From an uncultured Lachnospiraceae bacterium (GTDB lineage Bacteria > Bacillota > Clostridia > Lachnospirales > Lachnospiraceae), in the NCBI GenBank assembly GCA_937965795.1, contig CALCMD010000073.1:1-15345 (forward strand): DNA of 15,345 nt. The letters are read 5' to 3'. The notes under the pieces were generated by a model, which did no database searches, was not told the origin of the DNA, and saw only the letters and a list, made by a program, of their open reading frames with translations. A program made the position numbers and the translations under genes. Below, piece by piece: positions 1-6,191 of the stretch (position 1 is the first letter of the stretch; the number at the start of each line of letters is the position of its first letter).

Positions 1-921
1 ACCCATCATCTCTACGTGAGCCGGTACGGAAGAAGAACCAGCGAACTGTGCATCGGAGTGCATACGTCCCAAAGTATCTGTCATACCATAGGAAGCCGGG
101 CCTGCTGCCATGTTGTCCGGATGCAGAGTACGTCCTGTGCCGCCGCCGGATGCTACGGAGAAGTACTTCTTGCCTTTTTCATTACACTCTTTCTTATAAG
201 TACCAGCTACCGGATGCTGGAAACGTGTCGGGTTCGTAGAGTTACCTGTAATGGAAACGTCTACGCCCTCTTTCCACATGATTGCCACGCCTTCCGGAAC
301 GCTGTTTGCGCCGTAGCAGTTTACTTTCGCACGAAGTCCTTCAGAATAGGATTTGCGGAATACTTCTTTTACTTCGTTTGTATATGGGTCATACTCTGTC
401 TCCACATAAGTAAATCCGTTGATTCTCGCAATAATCTGCGCAGCGTCTTTTCCAAGACCGTTCAGGATGACACGCAGCGGTTTCTGGCGAACCTTGTTTG
501 CTTTCTCAGCGATACCAATTGCGCCTTCTGCTGCCGCGAAAGACTCATGACCTGCCAGGAAAGCGAAACACTCTGTTTCCTCTTCCAGAAGCATCTTGCC
601 CAGGTTACCATGTCCCAGACCTACTTTACGTGTATCTGCTACGGAGCCAGGAATACAGAAAGCCTGAAGTCCTTCACCGATTGCCGCTGCCGCATCCGCT
701 GCTTTTTTGCATCCTTTTTTGATCGCGATAGCAGCGCCTACTGTGTAAGCCCAACATGCGTTCTCAAAACAGATTGGCTGGATTCCCTTGATCTGATCGT
801 ATACGTTCAGACCTGCGTCTTTTGTGATTTTCTCAGCTTCTTCGATGGAAGCGATTCCATAACTATTTAAAACAGAATTGATTTTATCAATTCGTCTTTC
901 ATATGATTCAAATAAAGCCAT
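1..921 (-). CDS. GGGtGRT-family protein, 3'-truncated by window edge
   Basis: The 307 visible codons begin at the ATG at 921 behind a good GGAGGT site (930-935). The protein contains the signature GGGTGRT at residues 259-265, the defining motif of the GGGtGRT family (Pfam PF14057 as I recall), followed by a conserved-looking tail rich in Gly, Met, Ser and His. The reading frame is still open at the window edge, so the C-terminus is missing. No signal peptide or membrane helix is seen, so it is likely cytosolic. An Ala/Gly/Lys-rich segment (about 60-85) and a glycine-rich segment (about 101-108) precede the signature. It starts 21 bp after the stop of a NifU-like scaffold gene, so the two are almost certainly co-transcribed. 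The biochemical function of the family is unknown to me; a link to iron-sulfur chemistry is inference from the neighbour only. Confidence 0.9.
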   Translation of the reverse strand, partial: MALFESYERRIDKINSVLNSYGIASIEEAEKITKDAGLNVYDQIKGIQPICFENACWAYTVGAAIAIKKGCKKAADAAAAIGEGLQAFCIPGSVADTRKVGLGHGNLGKMLLEEETECFAFLAGHESFAAAEGAIGIAEKANKVRQKPLRVILNGLGKDAAQIIARINGFTYVETEYDPYTNEVKEVFRKSYSEGLRAKVNCYGANSVPEGVAIMWKEGVDVSITGNSTNPTRFQHPVAGTYKKECNEKGKKYFSVASGGGTGRTLHPDNMAAGPASYGMTDTLGRMHSDAQFAGSSSVPAHVEMMG

Positions 922-942
922 TTCCCGTTACCTCCTCTAAAA

Positions 943-1635
943 TTATTCTTTTCTCGGGTCAATAATCTTAACAGCATCTGCTACACGACCATACTGGCCT
1001 TTTGCCTTTTCCCATGCAGTGTTCGGATCATCGCCTTTTTTGATGAAATCTGTCATCTTTCCAAGCGATACGAACTGATAACCGATGATCTGATCCTCTG
1101 CGTCCAGAGCGATACCGGTTACATAGCCTTCTGCCATTTCCAGATAACGAGGGCCTTTCTTTAATGTGCCGTACATGGTACCAACCTGTGAGCGAAGTCC
1201 TTTTCCGAGGTCTTCCAGGCCAGCTCCTACCGGAAGTCCATCCTCTGAGAATGCACTCTGGCTTCTTCCGTATACAATCTGAAGGAACAGCTCTCTCATA
1301 GCGGTGTTGATCGCATCACACACCAGGTCTGTATTCAGAGCTTCCATAACGGTCAGCCCCGGTAAAATCTCAGAAGCCATAGCAGCGGAGTGTGTCATAC
1401 CTGAACATCCAATGGTCTCTACCAGAGCTTCCTGAATAATACCTTCCTTAACATTTAAGGTCAGCTTACATGCGCCCTGCTGCGGAGCACACCAGCCTAC
1501 ACCATGTGTCAGACCGGAAATGTCTTTAACTTCTTTAACCTGAACCCATTTTGCTTCTTCCGGGATTGGAGCAGCGCCATGATGAACGCCCTGTGCCACT
1601 GGACACATTTCTTCTACTTCGCGTGAATAAATCAT
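943..1635 (-). CDS. NifU-like iron-sulfur cluster assembly scaffold protein
   Basis: This encodes 230 residues. I chose the ATG at 1635 because AAAGGAG lies 7 bases upstream; in-frame starts further upstream (to 1701) have no such site and add an unconvincing N-terminus. The protein resembles the NifU/IscU N-terminal scaffold family. Cys occur at residues 11, 49, 56, 77 and 106, and the stretch around Cys77 (IGCSGMTHSAA) resembles the cysteine-bearing loop of NifU scaffolds. The cysteine pattern is not the textbook IscU three-Cys layout, and the protein is longer than a bare IscU domain (about 130 residues), so it belongs to a divergent subgroup. It may hold or transfer Fe-S clusters in the cytosol, but no desulfurase gene is nearby. 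It lies 21 bp before the GGGtGRT gene, suggesting that protein is its partner or client (inference). Confidence 0.82.
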   Translation of the reverse strand: MIYSREVEEMCPVAQGVHHGAAPIPEEAKWVQVKEVKDISGLTHGVGWCAPQQGACKLTLNVKEGIIQEALVETIGCSGMTHSAAMASEILPGLTVMEALNTDLVCDAINTAMRELFLQIVYGRSQSAFSEDGLPVGAGLEDLGKGLRSQVGTMYGTLKKGPRYLEMAEGYVTGIALDAEDQIIGYQFVSLGKMTDFIKKGDDPNTAWEKAKGQYGRVADAVKIIDPRKE

Positions 1636-1663
1636 TTTAAGACTCCTTTCAATTATAAATGAC

Positions 1664-1692
1664 TTTATATATGTACACATCAGGTACTCCAA
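1664..1692 (-). promoter_or_regulatory. Candidate promoter of the scaffold-GGGtGRT operon
   Basis: On the minus strand TTGGAG (1692-1687) is followed after 17 bp by TATAAA (1669-1664), about 30 bases before the scaffold start codon. The -10 matches five of six consensus bases and the -35 only three. The call rests mostly on spacing and position. A small near-palindrome, ATGTGTACAT, sits in the spacer and might be an operator, but this is weak. Confidence 0.35.
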
Positions 1693-1742
1693 AATACCCA
1701 TGTCATACTTGTTCTTATTCTCTCACAAATCGACAAATTAGT

Positions 1743-2444
1743 CTAGCCTTTTTTTATTTTCCGTTTCATCTTCCTGATACGTTCCTTTTCCTCTTTTCCG
1801 ATTTTTCTGGATTCTGTAATCTTCTGAAGCGTCTTATTGTAGGTAAAGTCATCCAGATGGTTTTGTTTCAGGTACGGCGTCACCCGTTCCGGAAAATTTA
1901 CATAGTAAATGGACAAAGCCCACGCCACCGCCATTCTGACATAATAATCCTCATGTCTTACACGCTCCAGCAGTTCCAGTGCTTCATCCACTCTATTCTC
2001 ATCCATATAATAATCCAGCAGCATCACGGCGCCAAAACGAACCACGTAAACCCTGTCATCCTCCAGGCACCGCCTGACAAAGTTCCACATTTCGTCCGCA
2101 TGGTTCTCCACGGATTTCAGGCTGCTGCAAAAACTGTCGCACACAGCCCAGTTATCTATTTTCGGCAGAAACCATTCCACATAGGAAAGGCGCTCAGAAA
2201 ACTCCATCTTCGCACAGCCGATCACCATGCCTTTCAGCATGATTTCCTCAAAAAACTCCTCCTGCCCCGTCTCCAGATATTCTCTCCATCTCCCTCCTGC
2301 CAGCTTTGCCGCAAGCTTTCGCAGCACGGGAAGTCTTACCCCCAGAATCCTGTCCGGTTTTATATTGGGTATCAGCCTGCTGTTAAACCGCTGATACTCC
2401 GGCTCTGCCAGGTAAAACAGCTCCTCTCGTATCTTCGTATCCAT
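1743..2444 (-). CDS. AlkD-like DNA alkylation repair protein
   Basis: 233 residues, close to the usual length of HEAT-repeat DNA glycosylases of the AlkC/AlkD family (PF08713). The ATG at 2444 follows GGGAGGAAGGAG. Bacillus cereus AlkD uses Trp109, Asp113, Arg148 and Trp187. Here the candidates are Trp99 and Asp103 (in NWAVCD), Arg136 (RFG) and Trp175 (AVAWAL); the W-to-D (4) and R-to-W (39) spacings match those numbers exactly and D-to-R differs by two. The body is all-helical repeats and the tail is very basic (about 213-233, rich in Lys/Arg), suitable for DNA contact. The expected activity is removal of N3- and N7-alkylated purines. It follows sigE on the same strand after 74 bp and has its own plausible promoter. 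No hairpin terminator is visible after it, so reading into the scaffold gene is possible. Confidence 0.87.
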   Translation of the reverse strand: MDTKIREELFYLAEPEYQRFNSRLIPNIKPDRILGVRLPVLRKLAAKLAGGRWREYLETGQEEFFEEIMLKGMVIGCAKMEFSERLSYVEWFLPKIDNWAVCDSFCSSLKSVENHADEMWNFVRRCLEDDRVYVVRFGAVMLLDYYMDENRVDEALELLERVRHEDYYVRMAVAWALSIYYVNFPERVTPYLKQNHLDDFTYNKTLQKITESRKIGKEEKERIRKMKRKIKKG

Positions 2445-2476
2445 TGCTCCTTCCTCCCTTGTATTTCTTTACCCCT

Positions 2477-2505
2477 ACCATACTTTAATTTTGCTCAAAT
2501 GTAAA
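2477..2505 (-). promoter_or_regulatory. Candidate sigma-A promoter of the alkD-like gene
   Basis: On the minus strand TTTACA (2505-2500, five of six consensus) is followed by exactly 17 bp and TATGGT (2482-2477, four of six), inside the 74-bp gap between sigE and the alkD-like gene. It would give a leader of about 25 bases containing the ribosome binding site. This would let a repair gene be expressed outside sporulation although it lies just behind sigE. Confidence 0.45.
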
Positions 2506-2518
2506 GCAGTATCCCTCT

Positions 2519-3259
2519 TTATTCAAACCGTACAATTTCTTTTTTCAGCCGCTTCATAATTTTCTTTTCCAGCCTGGATATATAAGACTGGGAAATCCCC
2601 AGTAAATCCGCTACTTCCTTCTGCGTCCTCTCCTCCCCGTCTCTCGTATCAATACCGAAACGAAGCCTTACAATCGTCTGTTCCCGTTCGCTGAGTTTTC
2701 CGATGGCCTTCATCAGAAGTTTCCGTTCTACCTCCATCTCCATGTCTTTATAAATCACATCCTCTTCCGTCCCCAGAATATCGGAAAGCAGCAGCTCGTT
2801 TCCATCCCAGTCTACATTCAGCGGTTCGTCAATGGATACTTCCATTTTTGTCTTGTTATTTCTTCTCAGATACATGAGAATTTCATTTTCAATGCACCTG
2901 GACGCATACGTGGCAAGCTTAATATTTTTCCCCGGATTAAAGGTATTGATCGCCTTAATCAGACCAATCGTCCCGATGGAGGTCAGATCTTCTACGCCAA
3001 CGCCTGTATTATCAAACTTCTTTGCTATGTAGACCACCAGTCTGAGATTATGCTCGATCAGCATGGTCTTTGCTTCACTGTTGTGCTCGGATTCCAGATT
3101 TTCAATCGCTTTTGCCTCCTGAATCGCAGATAACGGTGCGGGCAGAACTTCGCTTCCTCCTATGTAGTGAATATCATTGCCCTTTCCCATAAGCAGTCTG
3201 GGCAGTGTCTGTACAACACGGAATTGAAACTGACGCGGCATTGCAACCTTGATCACCAT
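2519..3259 (-). CDS. sigE: RNA polymerase sporulation sigma factor, pro-sigma-E
   Basis: 246 residues, near B. subtilis SigE (239). Sigma-E directs early mother-cell transcription during sporulation. The N-terminal segment (about 1-29) is a pro-sequence; mature-region homology begins at HYIGGSE (31-37), as in B. subtilis YYIGGSE. Region 2 spans about 66-135 and includes NLRLVVYIAKKF and the promoter-melting stretch ending in EILMYLRRNN. DEPLNVDWDGNELLLSD (144-160) is nearly identical to B. subtilis SigE as I recall it. The region 4 helix-turn-helix is about 211-240 with GISQSYISRLEKKI. ATG 3259 follows AGGAGGG (3273-3267), which overlaps the stop region of spoIIGA 12 bp upstream, so the two are translationally close. 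Processing of the pro-sequence by SpoIIGA is family knowledge. Many related genomes place sigG next; here an alkD-like gene follows. Confidence 0.96.
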   Translation of the reverse strand: MVIKVAMPRQFQFRVVQTLPRLLMGKGNDIHYIGGSEVLPAPLSAIQEAKAIENLESEHNSEAKTMLIEHNLRLVVYIAKKFDNTGVGVEDLTSIGTIGLIKAINTFNPGKNIKLATYASRCIENEILMYLRRNNKTKMEVSIDEPLNVDWDGNELLLSDILGTEEDVIYKDMEMEVERKLLMKAIGKLSEREQTIVRLRFGIDTRDGEERTQKEVADLLGISQSYISRLEKKIMKRLKKEIVRFE

Positions 3260-3271
3260 AATGATTCCCTC

Positions 3272-4051
3272 CTAATTATCTAAAAGTGCGGGATGCAGAA
3301 TCATCTGATACTTTCCATCCCTGTTCACAGGCTCCTTACTCACAGCAATCACCGGGCGCTCCCAGCGCCGTGAGTCTCCTTCCTGTCTGATACTCATATA
3401 ATCAAAAATGATTCCCGGCAGCAATCCGCTGCTTTTCCCAATCGAATGGTAGGGAATATAACATATTTTCGCTTCCTGGTCTAAAATGTCTTTTACAGCG
3501 TCATAAGACAGGATGCTCACAGGTTTCCCCGTAACCGGGGCCTTCAACTGATTTCCTGTATCCCGCAGCCCTCTGACACTCACCGTCTTTCCGTGTAATC
3601 CCAGAGTAACCTCATAATAATTCTGTACCCCGAACTTTGTGCTCTGATAACCTTTCAGAAGTATCCTAAAAGTCCCTGCGCTTATAAAAGCCAGAACCAA
3701 CACAGGAAGCGGAAGCCATGAAACAGCCGTCTGGAAGATTCCGCCCATCAAAAAAGCTGTCCCTGCCAAAGTAATTCCGCTTTTGACAAGCATTCTCTTC
3801 TGTGAAATGCCAAATCCGACCCTGACCATTAAAAAAGCGGTCACCGCATAGCCTGTAAGCGCAAGAATGGGTATCTTTCGTACAGGGCTTATCATGAGTA
3901 CGCACGCGCCAGATGCACCCAGGAAAGCCGCCAGAAGCATTCGCAGACGCTTCCTCTCTCTTCTCATAATCTTCCCGGTCATCCAAAGCACGATATAATC
4001 CATCACCATGTTTTCCAGAAAGAAAACATCTATGTAGAACTCATAATACAC
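3272..4051 (-). CDS. spoIIGA: Sigma-E processing peptidase SpoIIGA
   Basis: 259 residues. The start is a GTG at 4051 with GGGGAGGT five bases upstream (4064-4057). The N-terminal half (about 5-130) holds around five hydrophobic helices separated by short basic loops, the membrane part of the family. The C-terminal half is a cytosolic aspartic-protease-like domain with the catalytic motif RGLRDTGNQL (160-169), putting the catalytic Asp at 164; B. subtilis has Asp-Ser-Gly in this place, so Thr replaces Ser here, an accepted variant of the aspartic protease triad. The end (QMILHPALL) also matches the family. The enzyme sits in the septal membrane, is triggered by the forespore protein SpoIIR, and cleaves pro-sigma-E, whose gene follows immediately. 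Confidence 0.94.
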   Translation of the reverse strand: MYYEFYIDVFFLENMVMDYIVLWMTGKIMRRERKRLRMLLAAFLGASGACVLMISPVRKIPILALTGYAVTAFLMVRVGFGISQKRMLVKSGITLAGTAFLMGGIFQTAVSWLPLPVLVLAFISAGTFRILLKGYQSTKFGVQNYYEVTLGLHGKTVSVRGLRDTGNQLKAPVTGKPVSILSYDAVKDILDQEAKICYIPYHSIGKSSGLLPGIIFDYMSIRQEGDSRRWERPVIAVSKEPVNRDGKYQMILHPALLDN

Positions 4052-4100
4052 CCGGCACCTCCCCGCGCTTATCTATGAAGCATCGGATTAAGCATTTCCA

Positions 4101-4133
4101 ATTATAAAAGAGAGCCTGTAAAAATTTTGTCAA
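4101..4133 (-). promoter_or_regulatory. spoIIG promoter with expanded 21-bp spacer
   Basis: On the minus strand a perfect TTGACA (4133-4128) and a perfect TATAAT (4106-4101) are separated by 21 bp rather than the normal 17. The B. subtilis spoIIG promoter is known for near-consensus boxes with a spacer of about 22 bp that need Spo0A-P to be used by sigma-A RNA polymerase. The same sequence as the -35 also reads TGACAAA (4132-4126), one mismatch from the Spo0A box TGNCGAA, consistent with Spo0A binding over the -35. The predicted leader is about 40-45 bases. Confidence 0.8.
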
Positions 4134-4159
4134 ATACAGGATAGGAAATCCTATTTCTT

Positions 4160-4166
4160 TTCGACA
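4160..4166 (-). promoter_or_regulatory. Spo0A box upstream of spoIIG
   Basis: TGTCGAA on the minus strand, within TTGTCGAAAAG, is a perfect match to the Spo0A box core TGNCGAA. It lies 34 bp upstream of the second box-like sequence that overlaps the -35. Its position behind an over-spaced promoter of a sporulation operon makes a chance match unlikely. Confidence 0.75.
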
Positions 4167-4198
4167 AGATCTGAGCTTCCAGAAATTTTCCCCGCAGC

Positions 4199-4249
4199 AA
4201 AAAAGGCTTTGAAATCCCCCGTTTCAGGAAATTTCAAAGCCCTTTTTTT
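4199..4249. terminator. Rho-independent terminator after aroD (bidirectional)
   Basis: An 11-bp perfect stem, GGCTTTGAAAT (4205-4215) with ATTTCAAAGCC (4231-4241), encloses a 15-base loop. On the minus strand it is followed by TTTTTT (4204-4199), just after the aroD stop at 4254. A T-run also follows on the plus strand (4243-4249), so it can work in both directions. It insulates the Spo0A-controlled spoIIG promoter from aroD transcription. Confidence 0.9.
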
Positions 4250-4253
4250 AAGA

Positions 4254-5009
4254 TTATTCAAAGATCCCCAGAAGTTCCTTTAGTTTTTGTGCCGGAATCT
4301 GCCCCGGCGCCGACGCTTCTCCCACGCTTCCAAACGTGATGGCCGAACCAAAAAGCCGCCCTGTCAGCCTGCTTACCAGCCCCAGGCTTCCCATCGCCAT
4401 CGTCACTACGGGCGTACTTGTATGAATCTCTTTCATAGCAAGCGTCGCATCTAACAGCGTCAGGACGTCACGCTCTGTCTTTGGCATAACGGCGATCTTG
4501 ACAATATCCGCCTCCAGTTCCTGCATCTTGCACAGACGCATCAGAATCTCTTCTTTCTTCGGCGTCTTTTCAAAATCATGATTCGAAGCGACTACCTTTA
4601 CCCCGGAGCGGTGTGAAGCCTCCACCAACATAAATGCAATATCGTCCCCCTGAAAAATCTCTACATCCAGCAAATCGATCAGTCCTGTGGCGATCGCCTG
4701 AAAATTGGCATTCAGATACTCTTCCACGTCCATTCGTACGTTTCCTCCCTCCGCTTTCGTGCGGATGGTAAAAAGCAATGGAACATCCCCCAAAATTTTC
4801 CGAAGCGATAAAAGCACATCCCGGACTGCCTGTGCATCTGACAATTCCTCAAAAAAATCAGCGCGCCACTCTACCAGATCAAAAGGATGTTCTTTTATCT
4901 CCTCTGCTGCTGTACAGATTCCTTCTCTGGATGATGCGGTAATCGGAACGCAGATTTTCGGAACCCCATCTCCTATTTTTACATTTTTTATCTTTACTAC
5001 AGTACTCAT
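4254..5009 (-). CDS. aroD: 3-dehydroquinate dehydratase, type I
   Basis: 251 residues, the usual size of a type I enzyme (252 in Salmonella). It dehydrates 3-dehydroquinate to 3-dehydroshikimate, step three of the shikimate pathway, in the cytosol. The active-site set can be read one position beyond Salmonella numbering: Glu47 and Arg49 (EWRAD), Arg83 (TIRT), catalytic His144 (NHDF), Schiff-base Lys171 (KIAVMP), Arg214 (SRLTG), Ser233 and Gln237 (SAPGQ). ATG 5009 is preceded by a G-rich site, AGGGGGAG (5025-5018). It is divergent from the shikimate dehydrogenase gene, which performs the next step, with 247 bp between the start codons. No strong promoter for it was identified; an extended -10-like TGGTAATAT occurs in the gap. 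Confidence 0.96.
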   Translation of the reverse strand: MSTVVKIKNVKIGDGVPKICVPITASSREGICTAAEEIKEHPFDLVEWRADFFEELSDAQAVRDVLLSLRKILGDVPLLFTIRTKAEGGNVRMDVEEYLNANFQAIATGLIDLLDVEIFQGDDIAFMLVEASHRSGVKVVASNHDFEKTPKKEEILMRLCKMQELEADIVKIAVMPKTERDVLTLLDATLAMKEIHTSTPVVTMAMGSLGLVSRLTGRLFGSAITFGSVGEASAPGQIPAQKLKELLGIFE

Positions 5010-5183
5010 AGATCATTCTCCCCCTACTTCCAATCTTTTGTATCAGCTCTACCACAGATATTACCACAGGAAACCGATAAAATCCATCATCAAAATTTAA
5101 ATCTTTTGTCTCCGTCCCATATCCAGCCCAAAAACCTTCTTTTCTGTCACCACCTGTCGTTTGGGAATGCAAAGAAGAAATCA

Positions 5184-5212
5184 TTGACACCTCGGATTGC
5201 CCGTCCTAAAAT
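5184..5212 (+). promoter_or_regulatory. Sigma-A promoter of the shikimate dehydrogenase gene
   Basis: A perfect TTGACA (5184-5189) is followed after exactly 17 bp by TAAAAT (5207-5212, five of six). It lies about 45 bases before the ATG, giving a short leader that contains GGAGGT (5243-5248). No attenuator, T-box or riboswitch fold was recognised in the leader, so expression looks housekeeping. Confidence 0.75.
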
Positions 5213-5256
5213 AACAGATAAGAGTAACTATTCAGAAATTCCGGAGGTAACTGCAA

Positions 5257-6123
5257 ATGAAAATTACTGGACATACACAACTCACTGGGCTGCTTGGAAG
5301 CCCGGTATCCCACAGTATTTCCCCGTTGATGCACAATGAAGCCTTTCGTCTGCTGGGTCTCGACTATGCCTATCTCTGTTTTGACGTAGCGGAAGATTCG
5401 CTGCCTGACGCCGTACAGGGACTGCGTGCTCTCGGCGCCAGGGGCTGGAACTGTACCATGCCGGACAAGCAGCGCATGTGTGAACTGTGCGACAGCCTTT
5501 CTCCGGCCGCACAGATGATCGGAGCCGTCAATACCGTCGTCAATGCCAATGGCATCCTGACCGGACACAATACGGACGGTGTGGGCTATATGATGGCGGT
5601 AAAAGAAGCCGGATTTGACATTATTGGAAAAGAAATGACGCTTTTAGGGGCAGGGGGCGCTTCTACCGCCATCGCCGTGCAGGCTGCCCTGGATGGCGTA
5701 AAAACCCTGAATATCTTTAACCGAAGAGGGCGTTCCTGGGAACATGCGGTCAGACTGACTGATACGATCAACGCAAACACGCCCTGTCGGGCCAGCCTTT
5801 ATGACCTGACAGATTCTGCGTCCCTGGAGAAATGTCTGCGTAAAAGCGCCATTCTTACAAACGGTACTTCCGTGGGTATGGCTCCTCACGAATCCGAATG
5901 TATCCTTTCGGATGATTCCCTGCTCCGCCCGGAGCTCATCGTATCGGATATCATCTACAATCCACGAAAGACACGCCTGCTACAGATGGCAGATGCCAAA
6001 GGCTGTCCCACCTTCAACGGGCTGTACATGCTGCTCTTCCAGGGAGCGGAAGCTTTTCGCCTCTGGACCGGAAAAGAAATGCCGGTAGACGAAATCAAAC
6101 ATACTTACTTTTCTGTTTCCTGA
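5257..6123 (+). CDS. aroE: Shikimate dehydrogenase (YdiB-like)
   Basis: 288 residues, exactly the length of E. coli YdiB. It reduces 3-dehydroshikimate to shikimate (YdiB-type enzymes also oxidise quinate). Substrate-binding residues appear in SHSISP (18-23); the catalytic pair is Lys71 (TMPDK) and Asp107 (HNTDG), the same numbers as in YdiB. The dinucleotide fold starts at GAGGASTAIA (131-140), and FNRR (154-157) closes the cofactor pocket. NILTNG-like ILTNGTSVGM (199-208) and LWTGKEMP (269-276) also track YdiB more closely than classical AroE. YdiB has Asp158 and Phe160 after NRR; here the equivalents are Gly158 and Ser160, so NADP may be preferred (inference). ATG 5257 lies 8 bases after GGAGGT. 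As the only family member seen beside aroD, a biosynthetic role is most likely. Confidence 0.93.
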   Translation: MKITGHTQLTGLLGSPVSHSISPLMHNEAFRLLGLDYAYLCFDVAEDSLPDAVQGLRALGARGWNCTMPDKQRMCELCDSLSPAAQMIGAVNTVVNANGILTGHNTDGVGYMMAVKEAGFDIIGKEMTLLGAGGASTAIAVQAALDGVKTLNIFNRRGRSWEHAVRLTDTINANTPCRASLYDLTDSASLEKCLRKSAILTNGTSVGMAPHESECILSDDSLLRPELIVSDIIYNPRKTRLLQMADAKGCPTFNGLYMLLFQGAEAFRLWTGKEMPVDEIKHTYFSVS

Positions 6124-6138
6124 ATCTTCTGTTACGCC

Positions 6139-6180
6139 AAAAAGGGAACCCATTCACATCCGAAAGGGTTCCCCATTTTT
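6139..6180. terminator. Bidirectional terminator between convergent aroE and galE
   Basis: An 8-bp stem GGGAACCC (6144-6151) with GGGTTCCC (6166-6173) and a 14-base loop. On the plus strand a T5 run (6176-6180) follows, ending aroE. On the minus strand AAAAA at 6139-6143 gives a T5 run, ending galE and the whole GNB/LNB operon. One element serves both convergent transcripts. Confidence 0.88.
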
Positions 6181-6191
6181 ATGCACGCGTT

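Noticed and set aside
16..870. Long open frame on the plus strand (284 codons)
   Set aside because: It is antisense to the GGGtGRT gene, has a Cys/Phe/Ser-rich composition with no recognisable domain, and lacks a ribosome site; the minus-strand protein is a clear family member.
1659..2504. Plus-strand open frame (281 codons)
   Set aside because: It is antisense to the alkD-like gene and shows low-quality composition; AlkD catalytic residues and spacing support the minus strand.
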